From Bifidobacterium xylocopae (GTDB lineage: Bacteria; Actinomycetota; Actinomycetes; Actinomycetales; Bifidobacteriaceae), in assembly GCF_003315615.1 (NCBI RefSeq), contig NZ_PDCH01000005.1, positions 43,065 through 107,064 of the forward strand: a stretch of DNA of 64,000 bases, read 5' to 3'. A program made the translations under genes and the position numbers. Below, one piece after another: positions 18,478 through 27,379 of this stretch (position 1 is its first letter; every line of letters begins with the position of its first letter). Under the pieces are notes generated by a model that saw only the letters and a program-made list of their open reading frames with translations, did no database searches and had not been told where the DNA came from.

Positions 18478-19317
18478 ATGGCAGCGTATATGGACCACAA
18501 AGACCTGGGCAACCAGGAGATTCCTGGCGAGCGGGCGCGCGAGATCGGCGACGCGGTGCGGCGGGTGCGCGAGCAGGTCGCCCAGGCCGAGGCCACAGCC
18601 GGGCGCGAACCGGGCTCCGTGCAGCTGCTGGCCGCCACCAAGACCCGCGATGTGGGTGAAATCATGGCTGCGATTGACGCCGGTGTTCGTCTGATTGGTG
18701 AGAATCGGCCCCAGGAGGTCGTGGCCAAGGCCGATGGGTTGGCCCAGCGCTGCGCCCAGGCGGGTCTGGCACTCGGGACTGCTGCCGCAGCTGAGGGCGG
18801 CGAGGCCGGCGGGGGCGCGGCGGCTGGTGCTCGTGTGGGCTTTCATCTGATTGGGCAGCTGCAATCCAACAAAATCAACAAGGTCATGCCGGCTGTGGAT
18901 ACCGTGGAATCGGTGGATACGCTGGCCTTGGCCGAGAAGCTTTCGCGTAAGGCCGAGACGCTGGGCCGCACTATGGGCATCCTGCTGGAGGTCAACGAGT
19001 CGGGCGAGGAAGCCAAGTCGGGTTGCGCCCCGGAGGAGGCGGCAGATATGGCCTACGCCATCGCCGCCATGCCTGGAGTAAAGCTGACCGGACTCATGAC
19101 CATCGGCGCCCACGTGGACGACGAGTCCACCATCCGCGCCGGCTTCGCCCACCTGCGCGGTCTGCGCGATCAGATTCGCAACTCCGGCGAGCCCGGCACC
19201 GCCTCCTGCACCGACCTCTCCATGGGCATGACGCACGACCTCTCCTACGCCATAGCCGAGGGGTCCACCATCGTGCGGGTGGGGACGGCCATCTTCGGCG
19301 AGCGGGCCTTCATTTGA
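18478..19317 (+). CDS. YggS family pyridoxal phosphate homeostasis protein
   Basis: PLP-binding protein of the alanine-racemase-like barrel family, 279 residues. The PLP Lys lies in LLAATKTRDVGEI (near residue 52). Other family landmarks are IGENRPQEV, FHLIGQLQSNKINKV, and the C-terminal phosphate-binding part LSMGMTHDLSYAIAEGSTIVRVGTAIFG. A low-complexity Ala/Gly insert (AAAAEGGEAGGGAAAGARV) precedes the HLIGQLQ motif. The family buffers free PLP and affects amino-acid balance. ATG 18478 is used; ATG 18490 is an in-frame alternative. Confidence 0.92.
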   Translation: MAAYMDHKDLGNQEIPGERAREIGDAVRRVREQVAQAEATAGREPGSVQLLAATKTRDVGEIMAAIDAGVRLIGENRPQEVVAKADGLAQRCAQAGLALGTAAAAEGGEAGGGAAAGARVGFHLIGQLQSNKINKVMPAVDTVESVDTLALAEKLSRKAETLGRTMGILLEVNESGEEAKSGCAPEEAADMAYAIAAMPGVKLTGLMTIGAHVDDESTIRAGFAHLRGLRDQIRNSGEPGTASCTDLSMGMTHDLSYAIAEGSTIVRVGTAIFGERAFI

Positions 19318-19436
19318 CCTCTGTTCGGCCTGCGTCGGCACCGTGGTACCCGTTTGCCGTGCGTTTCGGGGGTCGGAACGGGGCGTGACCCAATTGTCCG
19401 GGGGGTTTCCTGGGCCGCGCCGGCCCTGCTTGCCGC

Positions 19437-19442
19437 TAGACT
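19437..19442 (+). promoter_or_regulatory. -10 box of the FAH-family gene (leaderless arrangement)
   Basis: TAGACT followed by exactly 6 nt and the ATG at 19449, with no ribosome binding site in the gap. Confidence 0.55.
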
Positions 19443-19448
19443 GGGCCT

Positions 19449-20267
19449 ATGAGAATCGCACGTTTTTCAATCAATGACACACCGCACTATGCCTTCGTTC
19501 AGCGCGATGCGAACGATGGCAAGGATTACCTGGTGGAGCTGAGGGGGTATCCGCTGGCGGGGCAGGTGGAACCCACCGGGCAACGCTACCCGCTCGATGC
19601 GGATGGTGTGCGTCTGCTGGCGCCGGTCATTCCGTCGAAGATATACGGGCTGGCCTTCAACTACCGGGCCCATGCGGAGGCGATCGCAGCAGGCAATCCG
19701 GACATCAAACCGCAGCCGGCCGAGCAGATGACCGTGTTCATGAAGCCGTCCACCTCGGTGATCGGCCCCGACGATCCCATCGTGCTGCCCTCTTACAGTC
19801 AGGACATGAACTTCGAGCCCGAGCTGGCCGTGGTGATAGGGCGCATGGCGCGCCGGGTGGCCAAGAACGATGCCATGGATTACGTACTCGGCTATACCTG
19901 TGTGAACGACCTGACCCTGCGCGACCTCCAGGGCTCCGATCCCATGTGGACCAGGGCCAAGGGCTTCGACAGCTCCTGCCCGCTCGGCCCCTGGATCGAG
20001 ACCGAGCTTGACTGGGCGAACGCCGGCATCTCCTTCCAGCGCAATGGCGAGGACGTGCCCGAGGCCACCGGCTCCACGGCAAACCTGATCCACTCCGTCC
20101 CCGAGCAGATCGCTTTCATCTCCTCCTTCGCCACCCTCCTGCCCGGCGATGTGATCATGACCGGCACCCCCTCCGCCTCCGGCCAGCTGCACTCGCGCGA
20201 CGAGGCCACGGTGACGATCGAAGGCATAGGCTCCCTGCGCAATGTGGTCATCGGCGAGCGGGAATAG
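19449..20267 (+). CDS. Fumarylacetoacetate hydrolase family protein
   Basis: A 272-residue FAH-fold enzyme. The catalytic and metal-binding segments are visible: SKIYGLAFNYRAHAEA (about residue 62-77), FMKPSTSVIGPDDPI, FEPELAVVIG with the metal-binding Glu residues, and GDVIMTGTPSASGQL. Members hydrolyse or decarboxylate C-C bonds in 2-oxo or acylpyruvate substrates; the substrate here is unknown. Bifidobacteria do not degrade aromatic amino acids fully, so an acylpyruvase or oxaloacetate-decarboxylase role is more likely than true FAH activity (inference). Followed by an intrinsic terminator. Confidence 0.88.
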   Translation: MRIARFSINDTPHYAFVQRDANDGKDYLVELRGYPLAGQVEPTGQRYPLDADGVRLLAPVIPSKIYGLAFNYRAHAEAIAAGNPDIKPQPAEQMTVFMKPSTSVIGPDDPIVLPSYSQDMNFEPELAVVIGRMARRVAKNDAMDYVLGYTCVNDLTLRDLQGSDPMWTRAKGFDSSCPLGPWIETELDWANAGISFQRNGEDVPEATGSTANLIHSVPEQIAFISSFATLLPGDVIMTGTPSASGQLHSRDEATVTIEGIGSLRNVVIGERE

Positions 20268-20300
20268 GGCGGCGACAGGGCCACAGTAGGACTGAAGTAG

Positions 20301-20341
20301 GGCCGTAGAGCGTTGGAATACCGACGTTCTACGGCCTTTTT
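20301..20341 (+). terminator. Intrinsic terminator after the FAH-family gene
   Basis: GGCCGTAGAGCG (20301-20312) pairs with CGTTCTACGGCC (20325-20336) with one G-T pair across a 12-nt loop, followed by five T residues. Confidence 0.85.
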
Positions 20342-20346
20342 AAAAA

Positions 20347-20367
20347 CCTGAGCCAGAATGGCTCAAG
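20347..20367. promoter_or_regulatory. HAIR-like element (HspR operator) upstream of clpB
   Basis: CCTGAGC-N7-GCTCAAG, close to the HAIR consensus CTTGAGT-N7-ACTCAAG bound by the heat-shock repressor HspR. It is 100 bp before the clpB start. HspR control of clpB is established in related actinobacteria. Confidence 0.75.
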
Positions 20368-20466
20368 TTTGGGAATATGGGTATTCCTCCCGCTGTTGGA
20401 TATAGCAGATAAGGACAGCGAGCGGCGGCGTGTGTGCGCGGCGCCGCCGGAGTGAGCGGAGGAAAC

Positions 20467-23232
20467 ATGGAAGAGAACTTCACAACACTGGCCCAGCAGG
20501 CCATTGGCGATGCGATTCAGTCGGCCTCGGCGGCAGGCAACCCGCAGGTGGATACCCTCCACCTGCTGGATTCGCTCCTGCGGCAGCAGTCGGGCGTGGT
20601 CCCCGCCCTGGTGCAAGCGGCAGGCGGCGACAGTCAGCGGATCGGTGCAGCGGTACGCAACGCCCTGGTGGCGCTGCCTTCGGCCACAGGGTCCACGTCC
20701 GCCCAGCCGCAGGCCAGCCGGCAGCTGACCATGGCCCTGGCCCAGGCATCAAAGGAGATGGGGGCGATGGGGGACGAGTACGTCTCCACCGAGCATCTGC
20801 TGATCGCGATTGCGGTGGTCCCCTCCCAGGCCGCCGACATCCTCGGGCAGGCCGGTGTGACCCCCGAGGCCCTGCGCCAGGCCACGCCGAAGGTGCGCGG
20901 CGGGGCCAAGGTCACCAGTCCGGACGCGGAAGGCACCTACAAGGCTCTGGAGAAGTACTCGACAGACCTGACCGCCCAGGCCAGGGAAGGCAAACTCGAT
21001 CCGGTGATAGGGCGTGATCAGGAGATCAGGCGCGTCATCCAGATCCTTTCCCGGCGAACCAAGAACAATCCGGTGCTGATCGGCGAGCCCGGAGTGGGCA
21101 AGACCGCCGTGGTCGAGGGGCTGGCCCAGCGGATCGTGGCCGGTGATGTGCCGACCGGATTGGAAGGCAAGAAGCTCATCTCGCTGGACCTCTCCTCCAT
21201 GGTGGCTGGTTCCAAGTATCGGGGTGAGTTCGAGGAGCGGCTGAAGGCTGTCCTGAATGAGATCAAGTCCGCCAACGGGCAGATAATCACCTTCATCGAC
21301 GAGATACATACGATCGTGGGCGCTGGGGCCTCCGAGGGCTCCATGGATGCGGGCAACATGCTCAAGCCCATGCTGGCCCGCGGCGAACTCCGCCTGATCG
21401 GTGCGACCACCCTGGACGAGTACCGGGAGAACATCGAGAAGGACCCCGCCTTGGAGCGCCGCTTCCAGCAGGTGTTCGTAGGTGAACCTTCGGTGGAGGA
21501 CACGGTGGCCATCCTGCGCGGGCTCAAGCAGCGTTATGAGGCCCACCACAAGGTGACCATCGGTGATGACGCGCTTGTGGCCGCCGCCACGCTCTCCAAC
21601 CGATACATCTCCGGCCGTCAGCTCCCGGACAAGGCCATCGACCTGGTCGACGAGGCCGCCGCCCACCTGCGTATGGAACTGGACTCGCAGCCCGAGGAGA
21701 TCGACGAGCTCCAACGTAAGGTGACCCGTTTGGAAATGGAGGAGATGCAGCTTAAAAAGGCCGACGACCCGGCCTCGAAGGATCGCCTGGCCAAGCTCCA
21801 GGCGGAATTGGCCGATACGCGGGAGAGGCTTTCCGGCCTCAAGGCCCGCTGGGAGCAGGAGAAGGCCGGGCACAACAAGGTCGGCGACCTGCGCGCCCAG
21901 TTGGATGCCAAGAGGGTCGAAGCCGACAAGGCCACCCGCGAAGGCGACCTGGAAAAGGCTTCACGCATCCTGTACGGCGAGATGCCGACCATCCGCAAGC
22001 AGTTGGCGGAAGCCGAGAACGCGGCGGACAAGGCCAAGGAGACGGCGAACGCCGGCGGTGCTGCCGCTGCGGATGCAGCCGATCCGGTTGGTGGGCCCGC
22101 GCGGGAGCCCATGGTCCCCGACCATGTGGACGCCGACTCGGTGGCGGAGATTGTGGCCGACTGGACCGGCATACCTGTGGGGCGACTGATGCAGGGCGAG
22201 AATGAGAAGCTCCTGCATATGGAGGACCAGCTGGGCAAGCGGGTGATTGGGCAGAAGGAGGCCATCCACGCGGTCTCCGACGCCGTACGGCGCTCGCGGG
22301 CCGGCATCTCCGATCCCGATCGGCCGACCGGGTCCTTCATGTTCCTGGGGCCCACCGGCGTTGGCAAGACCGAGCTGGCCAAGGCTTTGGCCGACTTTCT
22401 CTTCGACGACGAGAAGGCCATGGTCCGCATCGACATGTCCGAATATATGGAGAAGGCTTCGGTCTCCCGGCTGATTGGCGCGGCCCCTGGATATGTGGGC
22501 TACGAGGAAGGCGGGCAGCTTACGGAGGCGGTGCGTCGCCGGCCATACTCCGTGGTGCTCTTCGACGAGGTGGAGAAGGCCAATCCGGAGGTCTTCGACA
22601 TCCTCCTGCAGGTGCTCGACGATGGGAGGCTGACTGACGGGCAGGGTAGGACCGTGGACTTCAAGAACACGATCCTGATCATGACCTCCAACCTGGGTTC
22701 GCAGTTCCTGGTGAATGACGACCTGGATGCGGATGCCAAGCGCAAGGCCGTGATGGACGCGGTGCACGCGGCCTTCAAGCCCGAGTTCATCAACCGTCTG
22801 GACGACCTGGTGATCTTCCGGCCGCTCACGCGAGACGAGCTCGGCGGCATCGTCGACATCCAGGTCAAGCAGGTGGCCGCCCGGCTGACCGACCGGCGGA
22901 TCACGCTTGACGTGACAGACTCGGCCAGGGAGTGGCTCGCCAACATGGGGTATGACCCGGCCTATGGCGCCCGGCCCCTGCGCCGCCTGGTGCAGACCGA
23001 GGTGGGTGACCAGCTGGCGCGTATGCTCCTGGCCGGCAAGGTCCACGACGGGGACACGGTGCTGGTTGACCAGACCGGTGGCGAGCATCTTGAACTCACG
23101 GCCTGGCCCACCGACACGTTGGTGGATGGTGACGTGAGTGTGGACGATATCGCTACTGACGGGTCCGGTCCGGCTGGTCAGGGTGCGCCAGGTCCGATGA
23201 ACCCTGCGGACGGTCCGGACTCTCGCTCCTGA
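20467..23232 (+). CDS. clpB: ATP-dependent chaperone ClpB
   Basis: Hsp100 disaggregase, 921 residues. In order: the Clp N domain (1-150), nucleotide-binding domain 1 with GEPGVGKT (about residue 206), the coiled-coil middle domain (roughly 405-520), and domain 2 with GPTGVGKT (about residue 628). Other AAA+ landmarks are [12 protein letters not shown] and [14 protein letters not shown]. It is longer than the usual 860-870, partly from an Ala-rich insert near residues 515-550 at the end of the middle domain. Start ATG 20467 follows CGGAGGAAAC. A HAIR element upstream predicts HspR repression. Its last 80 nt overlap the end of the opposite-strand P-type-ATPase-like gene. Confidence 0.97.
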   Translation: MEENFTTLAQQAIGDAIQSASAAGNPQVDTLHLLDSLLRQQSGVVPALVQAAGGDSQRIGAAVRNALVALPSATGSTSAQPQASRQLTMALAQASKEMGAMGDEYVSTEHLLIAIAVVPSQAADILGQAGVTPEALRQATPKVRGGAKVTSPDAEGTYKALEKYSTDLTAQAREGKLDPVIGRDQEIRRVIQILSRRTKNNPVLIGEPGVGKTAVVEGLAQRIVAGDVPTGLEGKKLISLDLSSMVAGSKYRGEFEERLKAVLNEIKSANGQIITFIDEIHTIVGAGASEGSMDAGNMLKPMLARGELRLIGATTLDEYRENIEKDPALERRFQQVFVGEPSVEDTVAILRGLKQRYEAHHKVTIGDDALVAAATLSNRYISGRQLPDKAIDLVDEAAAHLRMELDSQPEEIDELQRKVTRLEMEEMQLKKADDPASKDRLAKLQAELADTRERLSGLKARWEQEKAGHNKVGDLRAQLDAKRVEADKATREGDLEKASRILYGEMPTIRKQLAEAENAADKAKETANAGGAAAADAADPVGGPAREPMVPDHVDADSVAEIVADWTGIPVGRLMQGENEKLLHMEDQLGKRVIGQKEAIHAVSDAVRRSRAGISDPDRPTGSFMFLGPTGVGKTELAKALADFLFDDEKAMVRIDMSEYMEKASVSRLIGAAPGYVGYEEGGQLTEAVRRRPYSVVLFDEVEKANPEVFDILLQVLDDGRLTDGQGRTVDFKNTILIMTSNLGSQFLVNDDLDADAKRKAVMDAVHAAFKPEFINRLDDLVIFRPLTRDELGGIVDIQVKQVAARLTDRRITLDVTDSAREWLANMGYDPAYGARPLRRLVQTEVGDQLARMLLAGKVHDGDTVLVDQTGGEHLELTAWPTDTLVDGDVSVDDIATDGSGPAGQGAPGPMNPADGPDSRS

Positions 23233-25006
23233 TCGGGGATTGACGGCCCCCGTCCGCGATCACCTGCGGGCGGTGGGCCGCCAGCGTCGGAAGCTGCTCG
23301 GGCTTGGCTTCGGCCAGGGCCTTCCACCGCCTGCCCAGCCTGCTGAGTCGCCCCAGCCGGTGGATGTTCATGATCGGAAGCAGGGCGGCGATCACGGTGG
23401 CGATGGGTGCGACCATCGGGTTGAGCATCCAGCCGAAGAGCGGGTATGTCAGGCCGGTGGCCAGTAGGACAGCGACGGTGTTGTATGCGTAGCCCCAGCC
23501 CAGATTGCCGTTGATGGTCCGGCGGGTGGCCCGCGCCAGGTCGATGGATCGGGCGATGCCGCCAAGGTCCCCGCTCTCCAATAGCAGGTCGGGGGTTGCC
23601 TCTTCCGGCCGATTCGCCGAGTTGACCGCGGTGTTTTCCGGCTCAGGCGGGTTGGGTTCCGAGCCCATGCGGACATGGACCTGAGCGGCGCACTGGGCTT
23701 GCGGTTCGGCTTCGCCGGCTGCCGCGAACGCCAGCCGCCCTGGTCTCTTCTGGCCTTTCTTTCGCCGGACATCCTGTGCGGACTGCCGGTTCAGGTCCTG
23801 GACGAGCAGGCCGACCCAGCGGGCCTTGCGTCTTGCGTCCACGCCGGTGAACAAGGTGTCCACGCCGGCTTGGCGGGCGGCCCGTTCCACGGGGTCCTGG
23901 TTCGGGTCGGAACCGCTGCGGTGGTCCATGACCACACTGCTGACCCCCAGGCTGCGCAGATGGGTGGCGGTCCGGGCCAGCAGGGTAGATGCGGTTCCCC
24001 CGGCCGAAAGGTTCTCGCCCGTAGGCAGGGCGGATTCGTCCATGACGACGACCCTGGTGGCGGCCAGCCGTCCCATCGCACCGGGGGAGGTGACCAGTAT
24101 CCCATGTTCCAGGCCTGCGCCCAAAGCGGCACGGAAGGACAGTGGGATCGCGATCGCCAGGGCGGTGGGGCTGGCGATGACCAGCACGCCGACGGCGTTG
24201 GCCACCGCATGTGCCAGGTGTGGCTGAGGGCCTGCCAGGAGCCAGAGCATGAAGGTCCATACGGCCACGATCATGATCATGGGTTCGGCCCGGGCAATGA
24301 GCAGGTCGACCTGCTCCTGGGCGGAGGAGCTCGCGTTGATTGCAGCCGAGACCAAGCGGTTGAAGGCGGGCTGTCCGTCCGATTGCCTGTTCCCGTCCAG
24401 CCGGCCGCTCATGGCGACCAGCCGCACGCTCAGCTCGGATGCCCTGCCGAACAGGGCCAAGGTCACGACGACACCGACCACATCGAAATAGGGCTGCCGG
24501 GAGCCTTCGGGCAGCAGGGCGGGCAATGCGCAGGCGGCCAGGCTGTATGCATAGGCCAGGGTGGTGGCGATGGTCAGCAGGGAGTTGACGTCGGTTCGGC
24601 GGTCCTTCATCCGCCCCCAGCCTTCCTGGTAGATGGGTTTGCCGCAGTAAAAGATGACTGGCGTGATCAGGATGGCCTGAATCCAGGGGCTGGTCAGCCA
24701 GTCGGGCAGCAAGCCGGGTGCCAGCCTGTCGGCCAGGTCGATGGCCAGGACCGGTGCGGTCAGAACCGCGGCGATCACCGTCAATCGGACCATATGCCGG
24801 CGCAAGGTTCCAAGGGAAGCCAGTCGTGCCTCCAGGTCCGCTTTGCCGGCGGTCCCCGAGGAGGATGGGGCTTCGGCGGGGCTCTGCAGGGGTACGGTAT
24901 GGACGTCGCCGTGGCTGAGCGGGCCCAGGAAATACCAGACTATGAGCCAGGTGAGCGCCGCGGCGACCAGTATGTCGCCCATCGCCAGAAAAATGTCGAT
25001 TCCCAC
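23153..25006 (-). CDS. Degenerate P1B-type-ATPase-like membrane protein
   Basis: A 617-residue polytopic protein aligning with copper P-type ATPases in its membrane helices: the N-terminal hairpin, IFYCGKPIYQEGWGRMK, DVNSLLTIATTLAYAYS, and the C-terminal NGNLGWGYAYNTVAVLLA. Core catalytic features are missing. The CPC metal motif reads ASPTAL (near 278), the phosphorylation motif DKTGT reads DESAL (near 322), and no TGE actuator loop, HP motif or GDGxND remains. The A domain and N domain are reduced to short linkers. The frame is intact with normal codon use, so it appears to be a maintained non-pumping paralogue rather than a fresh pseudogene. The start follows GGAGG 9 nt upstream. Its 3' end overlaps clpB by 80 nt. 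Confidence 0.8.
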   Translation of the reverse strand: MGIDIFLAMGDILVAAALTWLIVWYFLGPLSHGDVHTVPLQSPAEAPSSSGTAGKADLEARLASLGTLRRHMVRLTVIAAVLTAPVLAIDLADRLAPGLLPDWLTSPWIQAILITPVIFYCGKPIYQEGWGRMKDRRTDVNSLLTIATTLAYAYSLAACALPALLPEGSRQPYFDVVGVVVTLALFGRASELSVRLVAMSGRLDGNRQSDGQPAFNRLVSAAINASSSAQEQVDLLIARAEPMIMIVAVWTFMLWLLAGPQPHLAHAVANAVGVLVIASPTALAIAIPLSFRAALGAGLEHGILVTSPGAMGRLAATRVVVMDESALPTGENLSAGGTASTLLARTATHLRSLGVSSVVMDHRSGSDPNQDPVERAARQAGVDTLFTGVDARRKARWVGLLVQDLNRQSAQDVRRKKGQKRPGRLAFAAAGEAEPQAQCAAQVHVRMGSEPNPPEPENTAVNSANRPEEATPDLLLESGDLGGIARSIDLARATRRTINGNLGWGYAYNTVAVLLATGLTYPLFGWMLNPMVAPIATVIAALLPIMNIHRLGRLSRLGRRWKALAEAKPEQLPTLAAHRPQVIADGGRQSPIRSESPDRPQGSSDLAHPDQPDRTRQ

Positions 25007-25197
25007 GGAGCCTCCTCACGGCAGGGAGCGGGCGTTGCTGATCCTGCCAAGCCGGTGCAAAGCGTACTGTCATCTTCGCTGCTCCCATTCTCCCCCAGAA
25101 CCGGGCCCAAGTGGGCATCCTACGCGGATTCCTTGCGGAACGTACGAATTGTGGAGGCCCGGGTCGGCGGTCCAGCGCTGATGGTTGGCTAGAACAT

Positions 25198-26577
25198 ATG
25201 TTCGATGCTCTTTCAATGATTGTGCTGATTCTTGCCGTGGCCTGCGCCCTGGCGGTCGGCGGCTACGTGGGTTACGTCGTGGGCAAGTCCCGGGGCCGCG
25301 GCGACTGGCGGGTGGCACAGGGCCAGTTAGGGGACCGGTCCGAGGCCGAGCTGGCCGAACTGCGTGGCCAACTGGCTCAGTCCCAGGAGCTGGTGGCCCA
25401 GTACCGGGCCCAATACGAAGGGGTCAACGAGCAATTGGCTTTCGCCAAATCACAGCTGGCCCAGGCACAACAGGCCGAGCAGATCCGCCTGGAACATGAG
25501 CGTGAGCAGGCTCGGGCGCGTGAGGAGCAAAAGCGGCAGGAGCAGGCCAAGACCCTGCAGGAGCAGAGCAAGGTTCTCTCCGCGCTTGCGCCTGTGCAGA
25601 AGAACCTGGACGCCCTGCAGCGCAAGGTGACCCAGATCGAGGAGGGGCGCAAGCAGGAGATGGGCGCCCTGGGGCAGCAGCTAAAATCCCTGGGCGAACA
25701 ACAGGGGCGGTTGGACAAGGAGACGAGCTCACTGGCATCGGCCTTGCGCAACAACAAGGTGCGCGGTTCATGGGGCGAGGCACAGCTCAAGAACATCGTG
25801 GAGTCCGCCGGACTTCTGGAGCATGTTGACTTTGACACCCAGGTGGTCGTCAAGGCCGCCGACGGCAGGACCCTGCGACCCGACATGGTGGTCCACCTGC
25901 CTGGCGGCAAGACCATACCGATCGATGCCAAGGCCCCCTTCTCCGATTACCAGCGGGCATGCGGGATTCCCGACACGGCGTCCGATGACGAACTGGCCCG
26001 CAAGAAGGAACTGCTGAAGGCGCATGCCAAGGCCCTGCGCGACCACGTCAAGGCTTTGGCGGACAAGGAGTACTGGAATGCCTTCGAGACCGCGCCCGAC
26101 TTCGTGGTGGCCTTCATCCCCAGCGAGTCCCTGCTGCAGGCGGCGCTCGAGGCTGATCCAACCCTGATGGACGACGCCTTCGCCCAGAAGGTGGCTCTTA
26201 CCTCGCCGGTCACCCTGTGGGCCGTGCTCAAGTCGGTGGCTTACGCCTGGCAGCAGCAGAACCTGACCGACGACGCCAAGCGCCTCTTCACCCTGACCCG
26301 TGAGCTCTACGGCCGCTTCGCCAGGCTGGGGGAGCGGGCCAGCGCCTTGGGCGCATCCATATCCCGCACGGTCAAGGCATACAACCAGTTCGCCGGCACC
26401 CTGGAGTCGAGAGTCCTCCCCACCGCTCGTAAGTTGCAAAACGTGGATCCCGCCACGATCATCGCACCCGTGGACATGATTGACCCGGAAAAAGCCGACA
26501 TCCGAGAACTCACCGCTCCCGAAACCCAGGCCGACTCCGCCGACAACCAGAGCGATGCCCCCTCTGCATTCGTGTGA
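25198..26577 (+). CDS. rmuC: DNA recombination protein RmuC
   Basis: RmuC-family protein of 459 residues, linked genetically to limiting inverted-repeat recombination. Residues 5-28 form a single N-terminal membrane anchor (MIVLILAVACALAVGGYVGYV). Residues 55-185 form a Gln/Glu/Ala-rich coiled coil. The RmuC core starts at NNKVRGSWGEAQLKNIVE and includes RPDMVVHLPGGKTIPIDAKAP and VAFIPSESLLQAAL. ATG 25198 is preferred because the upstream frame has no membrane-anchor context. It is transcribed divergently from the P-ATPase-like gene. Confidence 0.93.
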   Translation: MFDALSMIVLILAVACALAVGGYVGYVVGKSRGRGDWRVAQGQLGDRSEAELAELRGQLAQSQELVAQYRAQYEGVNEQLAFAKSQLAQAQQAEQIRLEHEREQARAREEQKRQEQAKTLQEQSKVLSALAPVQKNLDALQRKVTQIEEGRKQEMGALGQQLKSLGEQQGRLDKETSSLASALRNNKVRGSWGEAQLKNIVESAGLLEHVDFDTQVVVKAADGRTLRPDMVVHLPGGKTIPIDAKAPFSDYQRACGIPDTASDDELARKKELLKAHAKALRDHVKALADKEYWNAFETAPDFVVAFIPSESLLQAALEADPTLMDDAFAQKVALTSPVTLWAVLKSVAYAWQQQNLTDDAKRLFTLTRELYGRFARLGERASALGASISRTVKAYNQFAGTLESRVLPTARKLQNVDPATIIAPVDMIDPEKADIRELTAPETQADSADNQSDAPSAFV

Positions 26578-26629
26578 GGTAAGGGAACGCCGCCAGTCTG
26601 GCGGCGGTAGGGAGATTCGGACGCTGCGA

Positions 26630-26635
26630 TAGGGT
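26630..26635 (+). promoter_or_regulatory. -10 box of the PRTase-like gene (leaderless arrangement)
   Basis: TAGGGT, then 6 nt, then the ATG at 26642. Confidence 0.5.
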
Positions 26636-26641
26636 GACGGT

Positions 26642-27379
26642 ATGGATGCTTTGGATCAGGAGACGGGTCGCGCGCGCGGGGGATTCCGGCTGACCGGGGC
26701 CGATGGGCTTCGGGAGGATGCGGTGGATGATGCCCACGGGTTTGCAGACCCCCGCGAGCAATTGGGTGCCATGCTCAGCCACGAGATCGACGGGCGGGCT
26801 TTCACCGAGTTGGCAGGCGTGTCCTTTGACCACCAGGGGGCTGAGCTCGCCGGGCATGTGCTGCTGGATACCCTGGAGGACGCCGGGTATTCCACCGACG
26901 ATTTCGATGCTGTGGGGGCGCTGACCGCAGCCGCCGTGCCGTTTGCGGACGCCATGCTCCACGCCGCCGCATCACGCGGGCAGGATTTGGATGCATTCGT
27001 CATGGATTTCGTCTATCCCTCGATCAAAGGGCCCTCGATCAAGGGCAAGCGGGTGGTCTTGCTTGACGCCTGGTTGAGTGAGAAGTCATTTGTGCAGACC
27101 TCCTCACTGGTCACCCTCCGCCATGGCAACGAGCTGAGCCTGGATTGCGGGATTGTGAGCCGGGAAGGTGCCGAGCTGGTCGCCGTCGCCTCGCTGGTCG
27201 GCGGAGTCGGCGGCGGCATGGATGGCGCCCAGGCCGGTGGAGGTCCGACGGCCCGGGCTTTGCGAACGAAACTCGAACTGATCGACCCTGTGGATGATTC
27301 CCGCCGCACCCTGCCTTTCATTTGCGCCTACGACGAGCGTCTCTTCTCCCCGGCCGCCGCTTCGGAGCCGCAACGGTGA
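26642..27379 (+). CDS. Phosphoribosyltransferase-like protein (orotate PRTase-related)
   Basis: A 245-residue protein. The region VGALTAAAVPFADAMLHAA followed by IKGKRVVLLDAWLSEKSFVQ (about residues 82-155) follows the layout of type I PRTases, with a beta strand then the PRPP loop. The usual acidic pair of the PRPP motif (VDDVxTTG) is replaced by LDAWLSEKS, so PRPP catalysis is doubtful. It may be a regulatory or inactive orotate-PRTase relative. The stop overlaps the GTG start of the methyltransferase gene, indicating co-translation. No ribosome binding site; a -10 box ends 6 nt before the ATG. Confidence 0.6.
   Translation: MDALDQETGRARGGFRLTGADGLREDAVDDAHGFADPREQLGAMLSHEIDGRAFTELAGVSFDHQGAELAGHVLLDTLEDAGYSTDDFDAVGALTAAAVPFADAMLHAAASRGQDLDAFVMDFVYPSIKGPSIKGKRVVLLDAWLSEKSFVQTSSLVTLRHGNELSLDCGIVSREGAELVAVASLVGGVGGGMDGAQAGGGPTARALRTKLELIDPVDDSRRTLPFICAYDERLFSPAAASEPQR

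Noticed and set aside
23675..25192. Long open frame (505 codons) on the plus strand opposite the P-ATPase-like gene
   Set aside because: It has no ribosome binding site, a Gly/Gln-rich random composition and no membrane or family features, while the minus strand gives clear P-type ATPase helices and a good start.
25190..25200. Leaderless promoter for rmuC
   Set aside because: TAGAAC ends only 2 nt before the ATG, too close to be the -10 of a leaderless transcript.
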